Source: DATBAX01 sp963762965
GTDB lineage: Bacteria; Acidobacteriota; Terriglobia; Terriglobales; Acidobacteriaceae
Length of the DNA: 64,000 nt
Direction of reading: 5' to 3'
Assembly (NCBI GenBank): GCA_963762965.1
Contig: CAVXME010000006.1
Span: forward strand, 163,955 to 227,954
A program made the position numbers and the translations under genes. Positions 56,364-64,000 of the stretch are shown here, in pieces. A model generated the notes under the pieces. The model searched no databases. It was not told the DNA's origin and saw only the letters and a program-made list of their open reading frames with translations. Positions within the stretch are counted from its first letter, which is position 1. The number at the start of each line of letters is the position of its first letter.

Positions 56364-57408
56364 CTACTGGTTAGCTTCCAACGTGTTCTTGATAGTGGTG
56401 AGCGCGTTCTGAAGGTTCGAAGCGGATCGGCCGACCGCGACCTTGCGCACGATCGCTCCCTTCACTCCGGTCAGCCCGGCCTGCTCAGAACTCATGGCCA
56501 TGATCAAATAAAAGCCGGGCTTCGGATCATCGTCCCCTCGGACACAGAATGAGAGGTCCAGCGCGGTCTCGAAGTAGTGGCTCGAATACAGTCTGCTTTT
56601 CGGCGATGGCGTAGGCCACCGGGCTGGACGGGTCGCCACGCATGGTCACCAACTGCACCACCCGCAGCGTCGGCTTCAATCCGAACTTCACTCTCGCCCA
56701 ATAGAACACGTCGTCCACATTCGCGGGCTTGGCGTTCGGATAGGCGAGAAGGTAGTGATAGAAATCCGGCAGCTGCTCGGGCAACGCCTTGCTGTAGCTG
56801 AGCATGTAGGCGAACTGCTTGGGCACCTCGGTGGGGTCGCGCTTGTCGTTATAAACGCCGAGTGCCGAATTGCCTTCACGCTGGTATGCGAGCAGACGCT
56901 GCATTGCAGCTTTCTGCAAATGTTGATTCACTTGTTCGTCCACGTCGGCGGCAGACCAATCAATGGATTTCTGAAACTCTTCAATCGAAGTGGCGGGCAA
57001 CTGAATCGCGCAATCGCCGGGCTTGCAGTCTTTCAGTCCCTTGATGTCATCGCCGTCGAAGGAGAAATCCTTCAAGTCGGAACGCTGTGGCGGGGTGCTG
57101 AAGACTCCCAGCGCCAAATAGTTGGGAAGCTTGCGCAAGCGATCGAAGTCGTGGGCAAACTTGACGTAGCTCTGCGGAGAGGCGTGAATGTAGATCGCGC
57201 CGAACAAGAAGACCTCGGCCGCCGCGCGCGACGGCAGGGTCTTCGCAACCGCCTGTCCGCTGCGGATGGCGGCGATCTGATCCTGGCTCAGTCCGATGTC
57301 TTGCTGAAAAAAAGTTTGCAGGTCGGGATTCGATTGACAAAATCCAGGCAAGGCAGCAGCCACGATCAAAACCAGCAACATTGTCCGGAGCGTAACCATT
57401 CGAATCAT
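56364..57408 (-). pseudogene. Exported hypothetical protein, frameshifted near its C-terminus
   Basis: A signal peptide (MLLVLIVAAALPGFCQ) begins an open frame to 56527. Near 56570 the sense continues in the other frame as SRLYSSHYFETALDLSFCV, then KPGFYLIMAMSSEQAGL and a normal C-terminal helix ending LEANQ at 56364. The two pieces read as one protein of about 345 residues with a single-base shift. The family is unknown. GAGG stands 7-10 bases before the ATG. It may be a real pseudogene or a sequence error. Confidence 0.65.
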
Positions 57409-57446
57409 GTCCGTACCTCAGCTCTTTCGCTGCCATTCAATTGTAA

Positions 57447-58385
57447 CTAAGCGGTTCTCAGGACAATCTTCCCGCGTGTGTTCCCTGCCTGGCCGAGTTC
57501 ATGTGCATGTCGCGCGTCTGCCAGCGGCAGCACGATTCCAACAACCGTTTTAAGTTTTCCGGAATCGACCAGCGTCGCGAGCTGCGCCAACTGCGACGCA
57601 TTGGGCTGCATGAAGACAAATGCCTGCCGCACTCCGTGCACCGTGGCCGTTTCGGCCGAGGGTGGAGCGGCAATCGAGACCAGGATTCCGCCCTTCGTTA
57701 ACACCTGCCACGAACGCTGCTGAGTATCCCCGCCGATGGTGTCGAACACCACGTCCACGTCATGGACGACGTCCTCGAATCGAGTTTTCTGATAGTCGAT
57801 GACTTCGTCGGCTCCCAGGCCCCGAACAAAAGACTCATTGACTCCGGAAGCCGTCCCGATCGCGTATGCGCCCTTCCATTTCGCAAACTGCACGGCAAAG
57901 CCGCCAACACTACCGGCCGCACCATGAATCAGAATCTTCTGACCAGCGCTCAATCCGGCAGCGTCGAAAAGCACCTGCCAGGCGGTCAGTCCTGCCAGAG
58001 GAATGCTGGCAGCGTGGTAGTGGTCAATCGATGTTGGTTTGAAAGCGACTTCCGCCTCGTTCACCGTAATATATTCGGCATAAGCCCCATTACGAGCGAT
58101 GTCGGGACGGGAGTAAACCGCGTCACCTGGTTTGAACCCAGTGACACCGGAACCTGCTGCTTCGACGACACCAGAGAGGTCCCATCCCAGAATAAGAGGC
58201 AGCGAATGCCGAAGAGCCTCTTTCCTGTAGCCTGCACGAATTTTCCAATCTATGGGGTTTACCGCGGCGGCATGAACCCTAATCAAGACTTCCGCCGGAC
58301 CGGGATCCGGTCGTGGAGCGTCTTCAAATTGGAGAACTTCAGGGTCGCCGTAGCTGTGGATGCGAACTGCTTTCATGTTCTCCAT
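57447..58385 (-). CDS. NADP-dependent oxidoreductase, zinc-less alcohol dehydrogenase family
   Basis: A medium-chain dehydrogenase/reductase of 312 residues, like quinone oxidoreductases. The N-terminal GroES-like domain has MKAVRIHSYGDPEVLQFED and VHAAAVNPIDWKIRAG, and the nucleotide-binding motif is ILIHGAAGSVGGFAVQFAKWKGA. The structural and catalytic zinc cysteines are absent, as in this subfamily. GAGGAG precedes the ATG. It reduces quinones or enones with NADPH in the cytoplasm; the substrate is unknown. It lies 24 bases downstream of the broken mgtA gene. Confidence 0.9.
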   Translation of the reverse strand: MENMKAVRIHSYGDPEVLQFEDAPRPDPGPAEVLIRVHAAAVNPIDWKIRAGYRKEALRHSLPLILGWDLSGVVEAAGSGVTGFKPGDAVYSRPDIARNGAYAEYITVNEAEVAFKPTSIDHYHAASIPLAGLTAWQVLFDAAGLSAGQKILIHGAAGSVGGFAVQFAKWKGAYAIGTASGVNESFVRGLGADEVIDYQKTRFEDVVHDVDVVFDTIGGDTQQRSWQVLTKGGILVSIAAPPSAETATVHGVRQAFVFMQPNASQLAQLATLVDSGKLKTVVGIVLPLADARHAHELGQAGNTRGKIVLRTA

Positions 58386-58409
58386 TTCAATCGTCTCCTC
58401 GGGCCGGCT

Positions 58410-60951
58410 CTAGGCAGCGACCGCGACGGCGCCTCCGGGCTGACTGGTATTCGTCGGGCTCGCCTCTCGAACGAGCCGTTGCTTGGCGGCTTGAACCAGT
58501 AATAGATACGCCAGCGTCGCGACGGCAAGAAACACAAAGTACTTCGCCGGCAGCGCGGTGAAGCCGAGCATTCCGGCGAGCGGACTGAAGGGCAAGTAAA
58601 TCCCGATGGCCACGACTGCGAGGCAGGTTGCGATCAAGGGGCGGCTGGGGCGGCTGCGCAGCGGATTCTTCGAGGTACGGATAACGAACAGAACCAGCGT
58701 CTGCGTGGCCAGGGACTCGACAAACCAGCCTGTATGAAATTGCGCTTCGCTGGTGTGAAAGACGCGCAGCAGCACATAGAAGGTCAGGAAATCGAAGACG
58801 GAACTGATCGGTCCGATCAAAAGCATAAACTTGCGTAGCAGGTCAATGTCCCAGCGCTGCGGCTTTTGCAGATAGGACTCGTCAACGTTGTCGGTCGGAA
58901 TGGTTATCTGGGCCAGGTCATAGAGAAGATTGTTCAGCAGGATTTGCGTGGGCAGCATAGGCAGGAACGGCAGAAACAGCGAGGCTCCCGCCATGCTCAG
59001 CACATTCCCAAAGTTCGAGCTTGTGCCCATCAGCAAATACTTCATCACGTTGCCGAAGGCTTTGCGCCCTTCGATGATGCCGTCGTGGAGAACGCGCAGT
59101 CCGGGCTCAACCAGAATCACGTCGGCGACCTCGCGGGCCACATCCACGGCGGTGGAGACGGAAATACCGACATCGGCCGCATGCAGCGAAGGCGCGTCAT
59201 TGATGCCGTCGCCCATGAAGCCGACCGCATGGCCTTTGTGCTTGAGAGCCAGGAGAATCCGATTTTTCTGGCGCGGAGAAATACGCGCGAACACTCGCGT
59301 TTCCTCGGCTCGTGAGACAGAGCCGGGTCGGTCATGGCGTCCATTTCGTCGCCCGTAAGGATATGGCCGGGGGCGATTCCCACTTCGTGCAGACGCGGGC
59401 GGTGACAAGGTCGTTGTCGCCGGAGATGACTTTGACCTCGACTCCATCCTGTTTCAGCGAAGCGAGCACCTGGGCTGCGTCGGGCAACGGCGGATCGGCA
59501 AAAGCTCAGAAACCCGCCAGGATCAAGTTGCGCTCGTCCTGCACAGAATAACTGGCTTGCGCGGGCACGTCGGCGTAGGCCACGGCAACGAACGAAATCC
59601 CTGACCATTCAGGTCATCGCAAGTTGCCGCATTCGCTTGAGAGCGTCGTCGCCAATGGGTTGCGTCTTGCCTTCTGATCTCGTAGCCGGAGAGGAGCGGG
59701 AAAATTCCTTCCGGGGCGCCTTTGGTGATCAGGATCCGCTGCGACTGCCGCTCCACTACAACCGAGAGCCGCTTGCGGTCGAAGTCGAAAGGAATCTCGT
59801 CGATCTTGGTGTAATCGTCCGTCTTCAAAGCCGGACTCTGGTGGAGGATGACGTCGTCGAGCGGGCTGCGGATGCCGGTTTCGAATTTGCTGTTCAGATA
59901 GGCAAGTTCGAGCGGGCGCTGCGACGAACCACCAAAAGGGTCCAGCGCGCGATCCAGAGTCATGGTCCCTGCGGTCAGGGTCCCGGTCTTGTCGCTGCAA
60001 AGCACATCAATGCTGCCGAGGTTCTGAATGGCGGAAAGATGCTTGACGATGACTTTCTTGCGAGCCATGGCGACGGCGCCTTTGGAGAGCGTCACGGACG
60101 TGATCATGGGCAGGAATTCCGGGGTCAAGCCAACGGCCAAGGCAACCGCAAACAGCAGAGATTGCAACGGATCGCGATGGCGCGCAATGCTGACGATGAT
60201 CAGGAAGAGAACCAGAAAGAAAACAGTTCGCGCCAGCAGCCGGCTAAAATCGCGCAGGCCGCGATCGAAGGCCGTCTCTTCCGGACGTGCGCCAGGCGGG
60301 CCGCAATGTCGCCGAACGCAGTTCGCGCGCCCGGTGGCGACGACCTCCGCGGTTGCCGTCCCACTTACGACCGAGGTGCCGAGAAAAACCATGTTGAGCG
60401 CATCCGCTTTGGTCGAGGCCGGCATCGCTGGTCGCTGCCTTTGCGGTGGGGAGCGACTCGCCGGTCAATGCCGCCTGAAGCACATAGAGGTCCCGCGCGG
60501 TCAGGAGGCGAGCGTCGGCGGGAACCATATCTCCGGCGGAAAGCCGGACCAGGTCTCCCGGCACCAGGTCACGTCGCCGAATTTCTTTCCACTCGCCATC
60601 GCGCTGCACGGTTGCCGTCGGCGCAACCTGGTCGTGCAGCCGTTCAACGGCGCGTTGCGAACGGTAGGTCTGACTGAAGTCCATCGCCGCGCTTAGCAGA
60701 ACAATGGCGCCAATGATCGCGGCGTCGACCTTCTCTCCCAGGAATGCCGACGCGACCGCGGCAATCACCAGGATCAGGACCAGCGGATTCATGAACACGT
60801 GCAGTATGTCGGAAAGAATGGAATGGTGTTGCGAAGTCGCCGGCTCGTTGGGCCCGAACCGGGCCAGCCGGGCCTCAGCCTCCGGGCTGGTCAAGCCGGT
60901 GGTCACAACCTGCGTTTCATCCGAACTCGGGGACATGCCTAGGCTCTCCAT
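58410..60951 (-). pseudogene. mgtA: MgtA-type magnesium P-type ATPase, multiple frameshifts
   Basis: Pieces in several frames together cover a P-type ATPase. N-terminus: TGLTSPEAEARLARFGPNEPA and GDLVRLSAGDMVPADARLL up to ALTGESLPT. Middle: FAVALAVGLTPEFLPMITSVTL and the phosphorylation site CSDKTGTLT. C-terminus: VGIAPGHILTGDEMDAMTDPA, GHAVGFMGDGINDAPSLHAADVGISV and LNNLLYDLAQITIPTDNVD. The last motif and PEFLPMI are typical of MgtA/MgtB. At least four indels (about 60430, 60330, 59600 and 59350) and one in-frame stop near 59505 interrupt it. The gene cannot make a full protein as sequenced. Confidence 0.85.
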
Positions 60952-61008
60952 TGGCGATGCGCGGCACTGTAAGAGAAAGTCGCCAACAGTTGTCTGGTGG
61001 GCGACGCG

Positions 61009-61749
61009 TTACGCCAACTCGTCCGCGAATTGCCGATGCGAACGTTGTAACACACCCGCCAGCTTGCGTCGCGCGCGAAAAATCCGTGATTTGAATGTGC
61101 TCACCGAAATGCCGAGTGCCCGGCTGGCCTCCGCGGCCGAAAGCCCGTCCATCGCACCCAAGCGAAACGCCGCCGCCAGCGCCGGCGGGAGCCGGCGCAC
61201 ATGTTTCTCGACAAGGGCTTGGATCTCCATCGCGGCGCAGAGGCGCTCTGGGTTGGGGCGCGCGTCAGCGACCGGTAGCGGCAAGAGCTCCTCCTGATCT
61301 TCAAGAATGGCGCTCAAAGAGGCTTCCGGACGCGTGCTTTTCCGCCGTCGAAACATCAGCGCCGAGTTGATGACGATGCGGGTCAGCCAGGTTGAAAACG
61401 ACGACCATCCCTGGAAGGAACGAAGGGCGGTGTAGGCCCGGCACAGACCATCCTGCACCGCGTCCTCTGCGTCCTCTTTGTTGCTCAACAACGCGAATGC
61501 GATTCGATGAAGCCTGACGGTGTGGCGGTCAAACAGATGCTTCTGCGCATCGGCGTTCCCAGCAATGGCCAGCTGGACGATGGCCCACTCCTCGCCGTGC
61601 GTGGGCGGCGCGACCGGCCGGCCGGAATTGGCCCGCCAGGAGGCAAGCAAGTCGCAGCTCGCTTGCCTTCTTTCTTGTTGCTTCCCGAGGAACACGGTAG
61701 CCCCCATCGGGAGCGGAACATTGGGTGAACATACTTGCAGCATTCCCAT
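61009..61749 (-). CDS. ECF-type sigma factor
   Basis: An RNA polymerase sigma factor of 246 residues. Region 2: AQKHLFDRHTVRLHRIAFALLSNKEDAEDAVQDGLCRAYTALRSFQGWSSFSTWLTRIVIN. Region 4: EKHVRRLPPALAAAFRLGAMDGLSAAEASRALGISVSTFKSRIFRARRKLAGVLQ. The N-terminal 40 residues are extra and the true start may be at 61707. No anti-sigma gene is adjacent; an HdeD-like membrane gene lies upstream on the same strand. Confidence 0.88.
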   Translation of the reverse strand: MGMLQVCSPNVPLPMGATVFLGKQQERRQASCDLLASWRANSGRPVAPPTHGEEWAIVQLAIAGNADAQKHLFDRHTVRLHRIAFALLSNKEDAEDAVQDGLCRAYTALRSFQGWSSFSTWLTRIVINSALMFRRRKSTRPEASLSAILEDQEELLPLPVADARPNPERLCAAMEIQALVEKHVRRLPPALAAAFRLGAMDGLSAAEASRALGISVSTFKSRIFRARRKLAGVLQRSHRQFADELA

Positions 61750-61797
61750 AGCCTTGGCCTCACTTTCTTTTGAACTTGTATCTCGTGGCGCACCTGC

Positions 61798-62352
61798 TCA
61801 CATTTTGTGCAGGTCAAGAGCCAGCGCGATCCAGGCCCAACCGTAAAGAATCAGATCAATTCCGACGAAAAGACCGATCACCCACAGCCCAGAGACTGGC
61901 CATTGCACCAGAACGAGAAAGCCCATGATGGTTGCGATGGCCCCATCGAAAGCTTGCCAGCCCCAGCCCGGCACATGCGTCCACACCGACGCAATAAATT
62001 GATACAGTCCGCCGAGAATGAAAAACAGCGACATCACAAAGGTTGCGGCCTCGGCGCTGATCACCGGTTTGATCAGCATCAGTATGCCGACCACTCCGTA
62101 GAGGATGGCAAGCAGCAGGTGCAAAAAGAATCCTGCCCACCTTCCGACCATGAACGCATCGACAAACTGGATGATGCCGGCAAACACCAGCACCCATCCG
62201 AAAAACACCATCGAGACCACCGTGGCGCTCACTGACCGGGCCACTGCGGCGATACCGAGCAACAGCAACACTATGCCAAACGCCAGAAACCACCCCCAGT
62301 TATGAACCATCTCCGGGGTGACGCCAATGATCACTTCAAATGGACCGAGCAT
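61798..62352 (-). CDS. HdeD-family membrane protein (DUF308)
   Basis: A protein of 184 residues made almost entirely of six membrane segments with the family pattern: WFLAFGIVLLLLGIAAVARSV, VSMVFFGWVLVFAGIIQFVDAF, FFLHLLLAILYGVVGILMLIKP and GLWVIGLFVGIDLILYGWAWI. HdeD is linked to acid resistance in E. coli, but the molecular function is not known. GAGAGGAGA precedes the ATG. It is 48 bases upstream of the ECF sigma gene on the same strand, so the two may be co-expressed. Confidence 0.9.
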   Translation of the reverse strand: MLGPFEVIIGVTPEMVHNWGWFLAFGIVLLLLGIAAVARSVSATVVSMVFFGWVLVFAGIIQFVDAFMVGRWAGFFLHLLLAILYGVVGILMLIKPVISAEAATFVMSLFFILGGLYQFIASVWTHVPGWGWQAFDGAIATIMGFLVLVQWPVSGLWVIGLFVGIDLILYGWAWIALALDLHKM

Positions 62353-62604
62353 TTTTAGTTCTCCTCTCGTTATTACCGGTCGGCTGATTTCACTCCCCAG
62401 CCTCCGGTGTCACGCTGACAGATTCTTCAGTGCGCCCACGTCCTTTCAGAAAGCAATGCCACTGCCATAGCTAACTTATTGAAAACGTGTGAGTAGGCAT
62501 ACTGCAGAGGCGGGATTCACTCGCGAATTCACGAACTTCGACGCCCGCGACGATTTGAGGTGAGCGGCCGGCCGGAGTGGGCAATGCCCGGATTCGCAGC
62601 ACCG

Positions 62605-63399
62605 CTACCCCGCCGGGCGAGGACGCAGCGTGAGTTGCTCCGCCGGCGAGAATGCGCTGCCGCGAATCAGGAGACTGCAGATCAGCGCGGTCAGCCCGGA
62701 CGATGAAAAAATCATGGAAATAGTCACGAACTGATAGACCGCGGCATAGACCGGGCTCGCGCCCGACAAAAGCATTCCGGCCATGAGGCCGGGAATCCAC
62801 ACGATGCCGAGGGAACGAAGCGAGTCGATGGCCGGAATCATGCTCGACTGCACCGAGACCTGCACGTAAGGAGCGACGGTGCGTTTGGAATCGGCGCCAA
62901 GTGCCAGGCCGGTTTCGATCAAGCCGGCGTGGGATTCGACTTCGGAACGAAAGCGGTTCATCGCCAGCGAATTCGTATTCATGGCGTTGGCGATGAGCAT
63001 GCTTCCGATCGGCACCAGGGACGTAATCATTTTGTCGATAACGCCGGCCCAGGTCATCAACGCGATGACCGACCCAGCACCCGCGCCGATGGCGTAGAGC
63101 GAAACCTGAAAGCTGTTGGGCATGCCTTTCGCACGGCCAGAGGACATTTTGGCCGCGACCACAATCATTGCCGCCAGCAGGAAGATGCTGGTCCAGGCCG
63201 GGCCTTTCAGCAGCAGCACGAGGACGGATCCGATGACGGTGATCTGCACGATGCCGCGAACCAGCGCGACGATGGTTTCGCGCTCAAGGTGAATGGACCG
63301 CTGCCGGGCCAGCAACATGACCGCCAGCGCCAGCACCGTCGCAATCGCGGCCTGCGCGCAGCCCAGAGCCAGTTGACTGGTGAAAAGTTCCTTCAGCAT
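62605..63399 (-). CDS. fetB: FetB-like iron-export ABC permease (UPF0014)
   Basis: A membrane permease of 264 residues: ALGCAQAAIATVLALAVMLLARQ, ETIVALVRGIVQITVIGSVLVLLL, and the family signatures PIGSMLIANAMNTNSLAMNRF and SVQSSMIPAIDSLRSLGIVWIPGLMAGMLLSGASP. In E. coli FetAB exports iron and helps against oxidative stress. The start overlaps the stop of the ATPase gene by one base, with GGAGGTGA just upstream. It is followed by a 250-base gap without a recognised gene. Confidence 0.9.
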   Translation of the reverse strand: MLKELFTSQLALGCAQAAIATVLALAVMLLARQRSIHLERETIVALVRGIVQITVIGSVLVLLLKGPAWTSIFLLAAMIVVAAKMSSGRAKGMPNSFQVSLYAIGAGAGSVIALMTWAGVIDKMITSLVPIGSMLIANAMNTNSLAMNRFRSEVESHAGLIETGLALGADSKRTVAPYVQVSVQSSMIPAIDSLRSLGIVWIPGLMAGMLLSGASPVYAAVYQFVTISMIFSSSGLTALICSLLIRGSAFSPAEQLTLRPRPAG

Positions 63400-64000
63400 T
63401 AGTCACCTCCAGCGGGGATTACATCGTTAGCGGCGCCGATCTTCTCGATCCGGCCTTTCTTCATCACCATGACCCGGTCGGCGACACGGGCGGCTTGCGC
63501 CAGATCGTGCGAGACCATGACGCAGGTCAGCCGGTTTTGTCTTACCACGGTCAGGATCAGGTTCTCGACCTCGTCCTTGGCCTCTGCGTCGAGCGCGGAG
63601 GTCGGCTCGTCGAGCAGCAATACCTCCGGCGTAGTCGCCAGCGCGCGGGCCACCGACACTCGCTGGGCTTCGCCTCCGGAAAGATGGGCGACGTCCTCAT
63701 CGCCGCGGCCGGTGAGCCCCACTTGGGTCAGGAGCGCCTCGACAGTTTTCTCCGGCATCTCAATCCCCTGCCGCTCCGGGCCGAAGCGCAGGTTACCGGC
63801 AATGGTTCCGGGAAAAAGATATGCGGTCTGCGTGACCATACCAACGCGGCGGCGCAGCTCGCGTGGCGGAATCTGCCGGTGGTCAGTTCCATCAAGCCGC
63901 ACCGTCCCGCTGGTGGGTTCGTCAAGACGATTCAGCAGGCGGAGGAAAGAGGACTTTCCGGCACCGCTGGGACCGACGACGACCAGCACCTCTCCGGTGC
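63399..64000 (-). CDS. fetA: FetA-like ABC transporter ATPase (5' end outside window)
   Basis: The ATP-binding partner of the FetB-like permease. The visible 200 residues hold Walker A GPSGAGKSS, the Q-loop VTQTAYLFPGT, signature LSGGEAQRVSVARAL, Walker B VLLLDEPTSALD and the switch His in VMVSHDLAQAA. The frame is still open at the window edge (TGEVLVVVGPSGAGKS), so a short N-terminal part is missing. One-base overlap with the permease shows an operon. Confidence 0.9.
   Translation of the reverse strand, partial: TGEVLVVVGPSGAGKSSFLRLLNRLDEPTSGTVRLDGTDHRQIPPRELRRRVGMVTQTAYLFPGTIAGNLRFGPERQGIEMPEKTVEALLTQVGLTGRGDEDVAHLSGGEAQRVSVARALATTPEVLLLDEPTSALDAEAKDEVENLILTVVRQNRLTCVMVSHDLAQAARVADRVMVMKKGRIEKIGAANDVIPAGGD

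Noticed and set aside
56099..56374. 91-codon plus-strand frame near the right att
   Set aside because: No family features or clear ribosome binding site, and it lies in sequence rich in short repeats.

Overview
The window reads as a chromosomal segment of a Gram-negative soil bacterium, most likely an Acidobacteriota member. This is an inference from gene types: an Oar/Cna-type TonB receptor with a carboxypeptidase-regulatory N-terminus, a DUF885 metallopeptidase, a PQQ dehydrogenase with an inserted cytochrome c, many secreted glycan-degrading enzymes, and ImuA-ImuB-DnaE2. No rRNA or complete tRNA is present to fix the taxonomy.

Left part (1-34 kb), apparently core chromosome. It starts with the 3' end of a homoserine dehydrogenase gene and a membrane protein with 41-residue repeats. 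A complete pqqABCDE operon follows, including a 25-residue PqqA at 1912-1989. Next is a divergent oxyR/katA pair with an OxyR-like operator. A sugar block holds a three-part secreted glycoside hydrolase, a FucP-type transporter, a ROK kinase and a sugar-binding protein without a clear signal peptide, the last preceded by LacI-type palindromes. Then come a DUF885 peptidase, BON and SYLF proteins, an ECF sigma factor and a membrane-anchored protein. A beta-glucan block follows: a Tat-exported glycoamylase-like enzyme, a cyclic-beta-1,2-glucan-synthase-like protein lacking the C-terminal phosphorylase region, and an ABC exporter. The minus-strand operon xfp-ackA-PQQ dehydrogenase closes this part; its last enzyme would use the cofactor made by the pqq operon.

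Middle part (35.455-55.935 kb), a probable genomic island. It is bounded by two identical 45-bp direct repeats that match tRNA-Phe from the anticodon loop to CCA, the usual attachment-site duplication of an integrative element. No integrase is visible. The left end is decayed (fragments of a sigma-54 regulator, an alcohol dehydrogenase and an aldo/keto reductase). Its cargo is a deoxysugar-glycan module (GntR regulator, TonB receptor, exported rhamnose-mutarotase-like protein, parallel beta-helix protein, LamG protein, GH29 alpha-L-fucosidase) and the SOS mutagenesis cassette imuA-imuB-dnaE2. That cassette is preceded by a TTGACA promoter and a GAAC-N7-GAAC LexA-type box. Three TTGGCTSAWCCA-like sites lie in front of the GntR, receptor and LamG/beta-helix genes and may define a local regulon.

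Right part (55.9-64 kb). A PAS-LuxR gene just inside the island, a secreted hypothetical protein and an MgtA-type P-ATPase are all frameshifted, which means either decay or poor sequence. Intact genes follow: a zinc-less alcohol dehydrogenase-family oxidoreductase, an ECF sigma factor, an HdeD-type membrane protein and a FetAB-like iron exporter running off the end.
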